DNA of 64,000 nucleotides from Dermatemys mawii (GCA_007922305.1 ML677341.1:71744690-71808689), one strand, 5' to 3'. Shown: positions 11,226 to 23,627, numbered from the stretch's first letter. A program made the numbers and translations. The notes: a model not told the origin generated them from the sequence alone.

Positions 11226-11429
11226 ATTTGAATGGAGCCCTGACAGTCTTCTGAAGGACATTGTGCAAATGCAAGTCATAACTATTGATCTAGATCAGTG
11301 TAACTTGATAGCTCACGTATAAAACAAATTCATTTTTAATGTGCAGGCGCCTTGTCCACCTGACAATGCTGGGGATCTGTTATCTCAATGAATTCACTCG
11401 CAACAGTCGCTCTGAGCGCCCCTGAAGGC

Positions 11430-11725
11430 AGAGACTGTCAGTGTTGCTCCGGTCCAGGAATCCCTGCATGCCAAGTGCTCCGAGTCCCACTGCAGGGGGA
11501 AAGCCTTTTCAGTGCCACTCCTGTCCAGTCATCCATCAAAGCTGGTCTCAGGTCCACTACAGGGTGAAATCTTCCACTTGTTCCTCCATCCAGATCCATT
11601 TTCTCAGTCTCACTAGGGGATGAATATCCTCAGTACAGCTCCTTTCTGTCCATCCCCAAAAGGCTTTCATGGTGGGGCCTCTCCAGTGCTCCTCCCTTTA
11701 TCCATCCAGATTAGGGACTGTCCAC
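11430..11725. repeat. Degenerate minisatellite, first block
   Basis: About five diverged units of roughly 52-75 bases. Each runs approximately CTCTTCAGTGYCACTCC..TCCATCC, then a variable part with TCTCAG or similar, then CCACTGYAGGGNGAA. Boundaries can be set at CAGTGTTGCTCC (11439), TTTTCAGTGCCACTCC (11506), CTTCCACTTGTTCC, TCCTCAGTACAGCTCC and CTCTCCAGTGCTCC. The array resumes at 12131 after an inserted transposon. Confidence 0.6.
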
Positions 11726-11784
11726 CCTATTATCCATTAACGAAGCTCAGCCATTCCCATGCTCACTTTAAGCTGACATATTTT

Positions 11785-12130
11785 TAGGCTATCTACACTA
11801 GTGGTAAAAGAGACGAACTAATGTTATCAACACTAGAGTAGCCAAGCGTATACAGCCCAGACGCTACTGATGCTGTTTTCAACCCCATGGTTCTGATCCA
11901 AAGCCCATTGAAGTCAATTGAAAGTTTTCACTGACTACGGTGGATGTTGGATCAAGCTCCCATGTTTGTGTTAGACTTGCTCCCCAGCAGGTGTAAATGA
12001 CACAAGAGCTAAATTGAGAGTCAGCAACCAACAGGAGGGCTCCTCACCTTCCTAACACTGGTTCAACTGAACGGGTGCTAGCAACAGTGGACATTTTTTC
12101 AAAACTCTCCCTGGTGTAGGCAAGACCCTA
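11785..12130. mobile_element. Inverted-repeat transposon splitting the minisatellite
   Basis: The left end TAGGCTATCTACACTAGTGG is mirrored by CTGGTGTAGGCAAGACCCTA at the right. The interior holds a palindrome at about 11895-11965 (TGATCCAAAGCCCATTGAAG mirrored by TTGGATCA), a motif common in reptile repeats. It has no coding capacity. The same minisatellite unit lies on both sides. Confidence 0.6.
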
Positions 12131-12330
12131 AGCACTGTTTCTGTCCGTCCATCCATGTGAGCAGCTCCGAGCCTGATTCTGGCCAAAGGGCTCTTCAGTG
12201 TCACTCTTTTATATCCATTCCCATCAGCCATTCTTAACCCTGCTGGACAGTAAAGACCTCCTCAGCGTTGCACTTCTCTATCCATCCATCTCAGCAATTC
12301 TCAGCCCACTGTGGGACGAAGGCGTCTCTG
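12131..12330. repeat. Degenerate minisatellite, second block
   Basis: About three units of 60-67 bases: GCACTGTTTCTGTCCGTCCATCC..., CTCTTCAGTGTCACTC..., CTCCTCAGCGTTGCACTTC..., the last ending CCCACTGTGGGACGAAGGCG. The units match those at 11430-11725 in motif order. Confidence 0.6.
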
Positions 12331-12505
12331 GATTGAACGCCCTACAAAAATAAATAAATACCACAATATTGTACAGCAATTGTCCCAGACACTATGGCTT
12401 ATGCAAGAATTTTAGCGCTGGGTTTAGGGCCATCACAATAGAATACTGTACTCTGCAGTTTCACGGATAAGCAATTGGCTGCAGCATTGTTTCCGCAGAA
12501 TTGAA

Positions 12506-12780
12506 GGGCTTGTCTAAGTGGCTATTTAGCTCCTGGCAAGCTGGGGTGTGATTCTACCCCACATTAGCCAGCCATGCTCTGGCTGGCTATGTGCACCCTG
12601 CCGATGCACATTAACAGTTCTTTAATGTGCTTTGATCTAGTCCTGCTTCAAGATGAGACCAAAACACATAGACAAATCGCTAATGTGCACCAACAGTATG
12701 TGCACAGACAGTCAGAACACGGCAGACTAGAGTGGGGCAGAGTCACACTCCAGCTTACCATGAGCTAACTAGAAAAGCCC
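12506..12780. mobile_element. MITE with about 50-bp terminal inverted repeats
   Basis: The left terminus GGGCTTGTCTAAGTGGCTA and the following AAGCTGGGGTGTGATTC pair with the right part (GAGTCACACTCCAGCTTACC, AACTAGAAAAGCCC) over about 50 bases. The central part is unrelated and non-coding. The next base run on the right is A-rich (AAAATTTTTATTATTAT), so a target duplication cannot be called. Confidence 0.65.
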
Positions 12781-14240
12781 AAAATTTTTATTATTATAAA
12801 AATTTTCTGTTCCCAGAACCTGGACAATGTGAATTTAGCCAAATCCAGTGCTGTGACATCTGTCTGAGTCTGCAGGCAGCCTAAAATAAGAACTCTGAAA
12901 GGTATGCACTGCTCATTTATCTCAACGGCATGTTACCACTGAAATCTATATGATACAAGTTTCAACAGGCACATTTTTAACTATTTAACCACTGATCGTT
13001 CTAACATCCAACTAATGTGCTTATGCCACAAACGCAAACCACTACCGAGGGTCAAAACCCCCAGCTGTCCTCTCTCCAACTATCAAAGCCTTTCTTTTCC
13101 CGTTGACAACTTTTGTAATCCTCTGGTTCATCGTCAACACAGGATCCTGCAGTGCACTGAAAAAATAAAAATTTACAAGCAACATAAAACAAATTGAACT
13201 TAATAGCAGTACAGTAAATAACCGAAGGAATCCTCTGACTATCGCTCATGCCCATATTAAATTAAAATGTGGAGGAGGTTTTTAATGAATGTATCTGATG
13301 CTGCTGCAGAACCTCCAGCCCTACAGTGCCCCAGCGTGCAGAGATCTTGCTGCAGAATTCAGGTTAAGCCTGCATGGAGTACAAGAGATCTTGGCTGTAG
13401 ATAGACAGGATGGTGCAATGTAGAGGGTACTTCACTAGGACTCAGGAAACTGAGGCTGTCCATTCTGCTGCTAAGTTGCTGGGTGACTATAACAAGGCAC
13501 TCACTTCTTGAGCACCTCTGAGCAGCTCGATACTGAAGTCCTTTTCTCACCCCTGTTACTCCCTGCAGGCTGCCGGATGACTTTGACAGGTCTTGTTCCT
13601 CCAGCAAAGCCACAAAGTCCAAATGAGCCCCTTCTAGGATCTTAAAGAGTCCAATAAACAAAGTCTATTTGCCCTTGTTAGAGTCCTCAGCTCCAGATCT
13701 GGTCCCTTTAAATTCAGCCCTTTGTTCAGGCTTCCAAGTAAGTTCCATCCCCTTCTGGGATTTATGCCATTTTACCTGCAGCTGGTAGGGAAACTGTCCC
13801 TACCCACCACCCAGGCATTTATAAACAGCAGCCCCACATACTGCTCAATGCAATACATTGCCACTTCTTTATGGGCCTCTTCCTACCTGGCCCCTTTAGC
13901 TCTACCTCCTCTCAGGGTTAAGGTGCTTTGGTTCTTCTCTCTGCAATTCCAGCTATGTGAGTTCAGCCAGCCATAAACTCCATCTAACAGTTAGGCTTCT
14001 TTGGCCAGAGAGGGGACCCATTCTTCACTCCTCCAGTCCCAGCCACAAAATGACCCTCTAAGGCCCTGCAGTTCCTTTTATCTGAGCCTACTGGGCTCTA
14101 ATTGGCTCTTCCTATGAAGATTCTCTGGGCAGGCCTGGAGGACCCACCTTTGCTGCTCCTTTCCTTCACTCTGCTGTTTCCTAATGGCAGTGATGGGGTA
14201 GTAGGGTGGTAGGGCCTCCTGTAGGGAACTGCAAAGGTCA
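12781..14240. other. Unassigned; possible LTR-like segment in the second half
   Basis: No gene is seen. From about 13690 to 14235 the sequence has the texture of a dispersed repeat that I associate with sauropsid genomes (CTCTAATTGGCTCTTCC, GGCCTGGAGGACCCACC), possibly an LTR on the minus strand, but I cannot define ends. The first half carries no recognised element. Confidence 0.35.
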
Positions 14241-14455
14241 GCTATATCCTCATCATAGTGACCTTGAGCAAGTTACTTCCTCTCTCAGTACCTCTGTCCC
14301 TGCTCACCACACCCCTTTGCCTGTCTTCTCTATTTAGCTGTCAAGCTCTTTGGGGCAGAGACTGTTTCTAACTCTGTGTATGTACAGTGCCAAGCACAAT
14401 GGGGCCCTGATCTTATGTGAGGCCTCTGGGTGCTGCTGTAATAACAATTCTAAAT
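14241..14455 (+). mobile_element. MIR-like SINE with conserved retroposon tail
   Basis: GTGACCTTGAGCAAGTTACTTCCTCTCTCAG is the MIR/CORE-SINE core. It is followed by AAGCTCTTTGGGGCAGAGACTG, TGTACAGTGCCAAGCACAATGGGGCCCTGATC and a GGTGCTGCTGTAATAA end. The same tail recurs at 24480-24605 and 47515-47640, so it is a distinct retroposon 3' end and not chance. The family name is uncertain. Confidence 0.65.
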
Positions 14456-15889
14456 AACTGAATTTTTCAAAAATGGGCTCCGCATTGAGGAAATGGGCCG
14501 ATGTGCTGGAGTTCTTCCACAGTCAGGGTTCGGGGAGCTAAACCAGCTCTGTTTCTCTTGTTATTCAACAACTATCACATCAGAGTCATAAAGGTGAACC
14601 TCTCAGACTAATAGGTTTGATATTTCAGCACTGATAATGGCAGCATTTTTGCAGCGCTAAGTAAAAGGTCACCTGGCCGGAGTGAAATCTCTCTCTCCGC
14701 TTCACTCCCTGACCCGGTGTAGCATGCAAGCCCATTCTTTGACGAGATGCAAAGGCTGGGGAGAGACAGGGTAAGGGGAGCATGAGCCTGTCAGAGAATA
14801 CAGAACGAGCTCTCATTAAAGCCCTGGACAGCTGGAAAGAAACCCTTGGCTGCATAAGCCAAATCAGGGCTCCTGGGGCCATGACAATACAATGTGCTGT
14901 TTGTGAAATGGGCACTTGTTCACATGATATTTGACCGAGACTATTAATTCTTTTTGCCAAACAGATATAAGGTATTGCAGCTATTAGGCCCTGACTCAGT
15001 AAAACGCACAAGCCTGTCTTAGCACTTGCATGCGTGTCTCTGGTGTGGTATGGATGATAATGCAAGAGCCCCATTCTGGCTGAAACAGTGGGTATTGAAT
15101 GGGGACCTCCAGGCTCTGCAGCTGAGAGCTATGACAGATGCCTATCCTGTCTGGCGCAGGGACAGAGAGGAACACATAACACACGCTGACCAATGGGAAA
15201 CACCACTAAGTCAGTCTAATAATCTTCATCAGTGATAATTGCAACAGGGGAACTCTCAGCTGGCCAGATAAACCAGCAGCACAAAGGGGCCAGAGTGGGG
15301 GGCCTTCCCGTTCTTCCCACCCTGCGTGCTCGCTCTCTCTCCTTTCCAGAGAACAGAAGTAGGAGCAGATTTTGGAGTGGAACGTGAAAGGAAGACGGAG
15401 GTTTGGATACATCCCCTTTCCGACACACTCCCTCCATAGTTCTGTCTCATTTACATATGAATGGCCTGGTGTTCTTTATAAGCAAAAATTAAGAGAACAA
15501 AGGCAACAGGAAGCAAGGGGAAGAAGAAAAAGACAGAAACTGGAGGTGGTGACTGACACCCAGAAGCAAGGCTAGCGCTCCGAGCTATTCCAAGTTGTCT
15601 GGAGTCCCACTGACAGACTCCAGGGCTGTAATTTGGAAAAGAGATGCCTGCTTATGATTCCCCCCGGTTCCCCTGCCTCTCTCCACAGAACAGCATCCCT
15701 GGTCCAGCTCCACTCTAGTCTAGTTTCTGCTCCTTCCACATAGCATAGAGTCACACTGTCTTTTCACCATAAATGTGGTTCAGTTTTTCCCCTCAAAAAG
15801 AAACTCCCCCTTACACCATGAGTCTCCTCTCCCTGGCCTACATTCCCAGCGGACACTTAGGTGTTGCAAAGCTGAGCGTTGTAGCTCCC
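14456..15889. other. No gene or recognised repeat
   Basis: About 1.4 kb. Several open frames of 60-149 codons overlap on the minus strand (14625-15450) but none shows a recognisable domain. I make no coding call. Confidence 0.5.
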
Positions 15890-16725
15890 AGCTTTCAGGT
15901 GTCCTGCTGCTTTGGGGAATTCACAGCCCCAGGTTAGGCAGCCAGGTTCCTCATACAGTGCAGGGGAAGAGTTAGGTGCCTCAGAAAGGGATCCTCAGAC
16001 ACCAGCACTGAGTGGGGAGTCACCTAATCTAGGGGCAGGGCATAGAGCCCCAATCCACAAAGGGACAGAGATGCCTAACTCCCTTTGGCACCTGACAGGC
16101 CAGAGGGAGGTTCCGATCTTCATTCAGCATTTTCAACCATGACCGTGCTCTGGGAGTTAGGCACTTAAGCCAAGAAAACCTTTTCCCACGAAAAACCAGA
16201 AAGCGACACACCCCATCACAGCAAACAGCCCAGAGGTCAGGGCACTCATCCGGGCTGTGGGAAAGCTGGGTCTGAGTCCCTGCAGAGCATAAATTCAGAC
16301 GTGGGTCTCCCAGAGGAGTGCCCTAACCACCGGGCTCTTGACTAGACTGGGACCTGCCATCTGTTGACCCCACCTGTCTTTTGTGTGCAGCCTGCGCTGG
16401 TAGGCTTGCTGTAAAGCAGGGGAGGCCTGAACTAGAACGCATGCTCTGTGCAGGCCGACTGGATTGGGCCCTGCTGGCTGGAAAGGCGGGGAACTCCTCT
16501 TGCTGAGGCCCAGGTGTGAGTGGGGGGCTCCAAAAAGCTCAGAGGTATTAGGACTGAAGTGCCAGTGCACACGCCCAGAATTGGGAGCCTAGGCAATTAA
16601 GAGACCTTAGCACCTCCAGGGTTAGCAAGCAGCTGAGCAGTGGTCTTGTGAATGTCGGTGGTGCCTAAATGTTGGACCTAAGCACCTAAAGAGGCAGAGT
16701 CCCTGTGTGAATCTAGCCCCCTCTG
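15890..16725. mobile_element. Foldback repeat complex, smaller relative of 6996-8263
   Basis: Repeated GTTAGGTGCCT / AGGCACTTAAG words occur on both sides of an inner palindrome. The inner arms are clear: about 16227-16290 (CCCAGAGGTCAGGGCACTC...) mirrors 16300-16340 (...GAGTGCCCTAACCACCGGG). Outer arms are weak (GGAAGAGTTAGGTGCCTCAG against GTGCCTAAATGTTGGACC). The organisation matches the larger element at 6996-8263. The ends are approximate. Confidence 0.5.
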
Positions 16726-18549
16726 ACCACTCAACCCCTTTGCTTCCCACCTCATCTACCCAGCAGCTCCAATTCTTCCTTGTGCAGGATGCATCAGCAG
16801 AGCAGTGTGAGGCCTGGAACTGGAACAGCAGGTTGTGGCGCTGACTTGTAAATATTCTTTCAAGTTGTTTAACCAATTTGCTCCGACCGCACCAGTGCCC
16901 CATTTCTGTTTGTTTCCTACAAGCGTTCTAGGAAATGAGTTCACGGCTGGATATGTTTGGGGAAGCATCCACATTTAAATGAACCCTGCAGACGATTTCA
17001 AATCATCATTGCAAGTACTTGCACAGGCAATTCGATTTAGCAGTTACGTGCATCCAATCAGGGAACAGAAACAAGCCAAGTGACCTACACATCCAATCAA
17101 AGCAACTCAAAATTTGAAGGCTTACAAACTGTTTGGAATGCGCTACGGAGCAAGAATTATCTGTTGAAACTGTTTGGCAAGTCATTTTGAATAACGAATT
17201 CATGAAAACCATGTTCTGCTCATGGACAATTCACTTGCAGAAGAAACGTCATGGCAATTATTCACTACAATTAGATGCCCAGCTGTAGCCAGAAGTGCTA
17301 CCAGTCAGGAGTAGAGTGTATTGGGGTCCATGGGTGCAATAGAAAGGCTGGAGCGATACGTAATTCTGTATGTTATTGGGCTGTACATTAGAGGTGCTTT
17401 ACCCAGCTACCGGAAGGGTCTGGTATAAGTATGAGGATTCCATATGGACATCCCAACCTTGCCTGTCTTCTTCCCCATGCCATCCAAGCGGATTCAATTA
17501 CCAGTCAGTCAGTGACAGGTTTTCCAGGAAGGTCATTCAACCCCATAGCAGGCAATTACCAGGAAAGAGAAGGCTGCCTCCCTTGCTGTCATAAACCATT
17601 GGGAAGAGTTTCCGTAATCCCTCCTTTGAACTCCGACATTACTGCAATTTACAATTGGTTTATTAGATGCTTAATTGCATTCGTTCTGCTCCGGCAGGGT
17701 GTGGGGGGGGGGGATGTTCCTCACTCTCACACCAGCCATTAACAGCTGCTAATGAGGGGATCCAGAGGATTAGTGCATCAATTATCAGGTTTGGTTTGGG
17801 CTGTAGGGGCCGCCAGCAGCAGGCCCCTGTGAATTCAGCTGAGAAGTGTGATGCAGCAAGCTCAGTGGGAACGTGCACGCTGGTTCACTCACTTCTTCTC
17901 AAAATGACACACGTCAGCCCATACCCATCTACTGCATCTCCACACACCAAAGACAGGACTGAAGGCAATGTACTATAGCAAAGGAAATGCCCCACCGCCC
18001 TTCTCTGTCTGCCCTGGGGAGTTTTGCAAAGGGAAGAACCCCCTGCTTGGCCTAAAGTCTTTCTAAGAGAGCCTTGCCCGGGGCAGGCGGAGAAGCAGGA
18101 AGGATATCAATTTACCCATCAGAGTTCAAGGACCTTCCAGTGAAGATCAGAGGTGTGACTATGCTCATTGCAGAGGGAAAGCAATGCTCGGGGGAAAGGC
18201 CACCCCTGTGTATTCGCTCACAGTGCAGGAAGGAGGGTAAAACCAGCCCAGAGACATTCATAGCCCACCGCGGCTGTGTGAGCTAACGAAAGCACGTCTC
18301 CTTCCTCCTTGGCAAAGAAACAAACAATGCAGGGGAGAGAGAGCACGCTCAGCCTTCTTCCCCCCAGGAAGACACCTCTGGGACGTCGATCTGTCGGGGT
18401 TCTGGGAGACTGAGGGCAGACTCGCTCCCTCTGTGGTGACCGAATGCTCGTAACACCACCCCAGAAATAATAGATTCCTATGGGGCTACCCAGTTCGGAG
18501 CTTCACTAGTGGACTGATGGGCAGCCTGTTTCTTTAGAGCTCCAAAGCT
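16726..18549. other. Non-repeat block with AT-rich homeobox-like sites
   Basis: No gene or repeat is recognised. 16955-17230 and 17640-17800 are AT-rich, free of recognisable repeats and dense in TAAT/ATTA cores. An E-box CAGCTG (17743-17748) sits inside an inverted pair of ATTA/TAAT words at 17738-17753. A G-run lies at 17702-17713. Function is conjecture. Confidence 0.35.
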
Positions 18550-18557
18550 GACATTAC

Positions 18558-18679
18558 TAGAGTGACCAGACAGCAAGTGTGAAAAATTGGGATGGGGTGG
18601 GGGATAATAGGCGCCTATATAAGAAAAAGATCCAAAAATCGGGACTGTCCCTATGAAATTGGGACATCTGGTCACCCTA
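18558..18679 (-). mobile_element. hAT-like MITE, GGTGACCAGA family, copy 2
   Basis: 122 bases with ends TAGAGTGACCAGA and TCTGGTCACCCTA. It has a perfect 8-bp target duplication GACATTAC at 18550-18557 and 18680-18687. The body is the reverse complement of the 6863 copy (GGGATGGGGTGGGGGATAAT, then AGAAAAAGATCC). Confidence 0.9.
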
Positions 18680-18687
18680 GACATTAC

Positions 18688-19031
18688 AAAGAGCGGTCTA
18701 AAGAGCAGAGAGTAGGGCAATGGGAAGGGAGAAAAGGAAAGTGAAAGAGAACAAGGGAGTGAGGAGGAGGGTTGGGAGAATGAGCATAGGGAGAGCAGAA
18801 AGAGAAGACTGCAGGGAGGGACAGGGTGATGTTTGCTTTTCTAGTATCCATCTCAGTATATGGCCCCATCCTTAGGTATCACAGTGTCTCTTATGCAGGT
18901 GTGGATTTGTCCTCACCACAGCCCTGGGAAGTAGGGAAGTGTTATCCCTCCAATCTACTAGCTGGAGTCTGCTTTAAAGAGGGAAGGGGAAGAGCAGTGC
19001 TATAGCAGCAGCAGCAGCAACACTTGTGAGT
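18688..19031. other. Purine-rich stretch, no gene
   Basis: 18710-18830 is strongly purine-biased (GGGAAGGGAGAAAAGGAAAG and similar). A short CAG run (GCAGCAGCAGCAGCAA) lies near 19003-19018. Nothing else is seen. Confidence 0.6.
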
Positions 19032-19039
19032 ACTGGGGA

Positions 19040-19153
19040 TAAGGTGAAGATGTCCTGATTTATAGGGACAGTCCTGATTTTGGGACCTTTTTCTTCTATA
19101 GGTTCCTATTACCTCCTATCCCGAGTTTTCACACTTGCTGTCTGGTCCCCCTA
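19040..19153 (+). mobile_element. hAT-like MITE, GGTGACCAGA family, copy 3
   Basis: 114 bases, TAAGGTGAAGATG to CTGGTCCCCCTA, same orientation as the 6863 copy. Flanks ACTGGGGA (19032-19039) and GCCGGGGA (19154-19161) fit an 8-bp duplication with two changes. Confidence 0.8.
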
Positions 19154-19161
19154 GCCGGGGA

Positions 19162-22100
19162 TGCAGTGAGTTGCCTGCGAGTAAATGAGGACTTGCTGGG
19201 CTGCCAATCTGGCACCTTTCACCAGGGCTAAAAAAAAATCACTTAAAAATAAAATCACAGAAAGATTAGTTTGCATTTTGCTTCCTCCCTTCCCGCTCCT
19301 CATTTTTCTCCTGCACCTCCAATAAGGGAGACCGGGCAGCTTTAATTATATTTTCTGTGTGAGATGAATACGAGCCAATTGCTTGTACACTGCAGACAGC
19401 AGCCGCTGCTGCCGTGTGGGGGGCATCTGTGTTCCTTGGGGTTGTTTGCTGACGTTTGGCAGTAGATGAGACAGCCTGGTAACCCCCTGGGCAGCACTCA
19501 GTGGTGCCTTATGCAGGGGGTCCCAGATCTCAGGAGGAGGCCCCACTTTCTCAACCTCATGCTGCAGTGGCTGGCCTGGAGAACCAGGCGGCCGATGCTC
19601 TATGCTGCCTCGTGTGAGAGAATCCAGATCTGATTCGCAGACCCTTGTCTCTGGCCTGTGGTACATGGGCAGCAGCGTCTTGCTGGAACCCCTGCTGCTG
19701 GGAGTCTGGTTCCAATGATGAGTTCTCTGCAATGCAATGCAGGAGAACCCTGGGTTGATTCCTGGGCTCTCATTCCCTGGGCTGGGAACCCTGTGGTGGC
19801 TCTGAATTGCTCTGGGAAAGCGCCCTGGAAGCTGAATCCTGAGCAACACTGACCCCTTTCTTTTCAGGGCCGGACATACTGCGGTGACCAGGACAAGTGG
19901 CTTAGATGTCAGTGCTATGCCCTGCCCTACGCAAGAGACCTCGAATCAAATTCCGGATCTTGTATCTTTCTCTCCCTATTCTGAAGAAGTCAGGGCCCCT
20001 GGTCAGAAGGGTTAGTGACATATATTGTCCGCCCAAAATCTTATTCCCAAGCCTCAGTCCTCCCAGGTTGGAAGTGTGGTGGGAGCCAGGCCAAGCGGTG
20101 AGTGCTCTGCGCCGCCCCGTGTGACAGATCCTTGGTATGACTGCTGGGCTTTGGCCGCTAAATCCCCAGGGTTGTGAAGGCTGTGGGCGGTGGGTCCAGT
20201 GGAAGGAAATCGCTCCATAGGGAAGGAAAGGTTAGCAGTGATGTGAGTGGCAATGAGGGAGAAAGGAAGTCAGCTGCAGTGTGATGGGGAAAGAGGTGCA
20301 GAGAGAGCGTGCCTGGGGTATCTCTGCAGGAGAACCGAGAGGAGCCGATAAAGCCAGGGTCTTTCCCACTGAAAAACCTTTTCAATTTTTATCGTAATTA
20401 AAATGTTTTAAAAATGTTAATGGAATCAGTTGAACTCTCCTTCCCCGCTCTCTCCCTGTCCGGCAATTACAGCATGTGACCCGTCTTGAAAGGATGCCAA
20501 AGAGTGAGAGATTAACTTAGAAACGAATCAAATTCCCCCTGCTCCAGAGTGAGTGAAATACAATCACTGGCCCATCCTGGCATCAGTGACTGCGGGGTGG
20601 CAGGGCCTGTAAATGCTCAGTCTTAAAGGAGTAACAGCCAGAGAAATAAAGGATATTCGTAAAGTGCTGCAAACCAAACTGCACCCACAGGGGTGACCTT
20701 GGTGACTCTATTAGCCGGAAGGATCGTTATGACGAGGTTAATGAAGTCTGGCCCCAGGGACAAGCAAGGGGAAAGAACCTGAGCCTGTGGGGCCCTGTGA
20801 AGAAGAGCCTCCAGCTGACGTCCCCACATGGCACGGCACTTTCTCGGGTAAACTGGGGCTGGTTAGGGCAAGGCCTTGTGAATTGACTCTTGGAGAGGGT
20901 GGTCTTCAGAAGAGTTCTGCCACTGGGAGGAGAATCAGTGCACTGGAGGGCCAGGAAGGGCCAAGTCCCCTAATTCATCCTTACAAGTGCAAGGATGGAG
21001 TCCAAAGGGGCGGGGGAGGGCTGCAGCAATGTGCTGGACGTATCAAGAAAGCAAGGCCTCCCAGGGTGTGGATAAATCCCTGTACACCCTCCCACTTGGC
21101 TCACGGCTAGGGCCAATGTGGAGAGGAGTCTCCTTATGAGGATTCACTGGGGACAAGGGTTGCGGGAAAGGAATGGCAATGCACAAAGCTTTCTGTGCTG
21201 GCCTGGAATAGACCCTGGATACAACACTTGGGAGGAGGAAAAGAACCTGCCCTGGATTTCAGTGTTTACCTGCAACCATCAGGCAGACACACAGAGCCTG
21301 TGTTGGAGTTGTTGTGTGGCCTCGATGGTGTGGCATCTATGTGAAAAACAAACTGCACTGGATTCACCTGCCCACCTGGTATAGACCAGCTATATGTACT
21401 CTATAAACTATCCATATTGTCATACTCCAGCCCCTGCTGAATCCCCCCTTTACCCCATAAATCACTGTCCCAACCCCAAGTGGTCTATGCCCCCAACTTA
21501 CTGCTCCACTGACTAAACATTCCGCTTACTTTAACATCCTGGAGAGGCAAGTGTCTAGCAGAGATGAGTGAAGTTCTGACTCTCTGCCTCCTCTTATTTC
21601 CCTCTCTCCCCCTGGCTCAAAGCAAACAACCCAGTAAGAAGGAGTGAGTGTGTGTGGCAGAAGTGGGGGTGATGCTAAAGTTAAATAAGCCATGGGGAGA
21701 GGCAGGGTGGGAGGGAAAGGAATAGGAGAAGAGTAAGGAGAGATCAAGTGAAAAGGGGAAGCTAACTCCCATCAGGATGAATAAGAAACTATCCACCATG
21801 GAGCAAAATTACACTAGGGGAAAGAAATCGTGCTGGGATAACAGGAACCTGGGGTGGGCTGGGTGTTAGCTTTGCAGAGTGGCAAGGGAGGAGGGACGCC
21901 TGTCAGGGAATTCGGTCGGATGCCCACTTGGGGACCTGACAAACTGACAAATGCAGCTGGAAAGCGGAGATGAGATCAAACACATTTCACAGTAATGAAT
22001 CGGAGTCTCTCCCTTCACACTAAGCCACACAAACACTCAGCGTAATTGAAGCCACATGCAGCCAAGACACAGAGGAAGAAATCTGCTCGAAGGGGTTGAA

Positions 22101-22569
22101 AAAAAACTCAAAACAAATAAACAACCATAGCTAAAGAAGGAATTGGTAGTGCATCCAGGAAAAATCCATACTCTTGACCCTAGGCCCATTCAGTCCTTGG
22201 CCTCCTGCTGACACTGCCAGCTAGTACCGGTTGCTCACTGGTGTGATCTGTCCCACTAGGAACTAGACTGAGATCTACCAACTAGTTTCACACAGACCAG
22301 TGTACGGCCATCAGATGGGAATGGCGTCCAGTCACTCACTACCGACTTGGGACTTGGGGAGCTGGTGCTCAAAAATGTAGGGCTTTGTATACCATCCCCA
22401 GTCCCTATATCCTCAGCCCTCCTCTGTCTATGCTAAGAACAGTTACTGGCCATGGTACATTCAAACAGGGCTTGGAAACAGTTTAAGGGATAGTGTAGAC
22501 AGGACTAAGGCTAAACCACATTGCAGAAAGCATGACTGAGCTCCAACTTTATTTAATGTAATTTATTTC
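19162..22569. other. No gene or recognised repeat
   Basis: About 3.4 kb. The longest frame is 167 codons on the minus strand (19346-19849); it is Pro/Ser/Gln-rich, shows no domain and has no frame support from neighbours. 20380-20560 is AT-rich with GTAATTAAAATG and GGCAATTACAGC, a texture seen in conserved non-coding DNA but not proof. I make no coding call. Confidence 0.5.
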
Positions 22570-23270
22570 TTTATTCAATGGATTTAAATTTGGTTACAAT
22601 GCCTATTCCTGGCTATAAGCAATTACACATTGCTTATAATCAGCATCCATAAAATTATGTTGTATCAATATCTGCAAAACCTCCCAAGCCATCTCAAAGG
22701 AAAATCTCTCTCCGTTGCGCCTGCTGACGCCCCAACTGACGTAATCCAGACTAAACAGATAGGCTTTACAGCTTGTCCTGGAGACCAACATATTCATGGT
22801 CTGTCACAAGGGAGATGAATGAGTCCCAGTGATGAGGGCCCTTCATGAAGAATGCCCTGCCAGCAACTCCTTCCACGTGAATCAGGAGGCTGCTAGCTTG
22901 AATGCCTCTGCTGATTTTAACTGCTGCAGAATTACAGAGAGCGAGAGAGGTGGTTTCTTAGGTAACCAGAACCCAAACCATTCAGGGGTTTGTAGGACAA
23001 AACCAACCTTTGAACCAATTGGAAGACAGTGCATATCATGGACACAAGTGCAATATGCTCCTGGCAGGAAGTCCCACTTACCAAGCAGGGAGCCACATTC
23101 TGCAACATCTGAAATTTCAGAATAGTCTGAAGGTGTGGCACGGCTGTAGCCCTGTCCAGAGGCAACCAGAACATGAATTACTAAGGGAAGGTCTACATCG
23201 GAAAGAAAAGCAGGCAACCTGCGCCCCACTGCAGATGGGAAAAAGTGTTCCTGCAAACTGGCAAGGTGAA
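22570..23270 (-). mobile_element. LINE fragment: RT C-terminus and 3' UTR (L2/L3-like)
   Basis: Read on the minus strand, the translated pieces follow the order of a LINE ORF2 C-terminal region: LPAFLSDVDLPLVIHVLVAS (about 23210-23150), then FQMLQNVAPCLVSGTSCQEH in a second frame, then VLSYKPLNGLGSGYLRNHL (about 23000-22945), then CKAYLFSLDY (about 22775-22745). Frames switch between them and conserved tryptophans and arginines are lost, so it is a pseudogene. The 3' end runs into ATGGATGCTGATTATAAGC-like UTR sequence. L2, L3 and Rex1 are the candidate clades. Confidence 0.7.
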
Positions 23271-23627
23271 GGCATCCTTTTCCTTAAATACCAGGAGGGT
23301 TTCTTCCCCCTGGATCCAGAAGCAGAGTCAAAAGGCTGCTAATTACCACTGTTATCAGCATTATTCCCACAGCCACACACCGTGATGTCTGTCCAGGAAG
23401 ACTGGTCTTATTTAGACTGGTTTTAAAAAAGGAAACCCTCTGCAGCCATACCATTTTAAGCACTAGGCTGACCTTCATAACTCTGGGAGCGGTTTGGATA
23501 CCATGGTGGAGGGGATCATATTAGAACTCACAGAGAAAGAGCAATCACATCTCTCTCAAGCCTAGCATGATGGGGTCTGGCCTATCTCATAGAACTGGAA
23601 GGACCTTGAAGGCCAAACCATGTCTGG
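23271..23627. other. No gene or recognised repeat
   Basis: About 350 bases between the LINE fragment and the next element. Nothing is recognised. Confidence 0.5.

Noticed and set aside
19346..19849. 167-codon minus-strand frame
   Set aside because: No recognisable domain, no flanking exon signals, and codon use typical of chance reading of GC-rich DNA.
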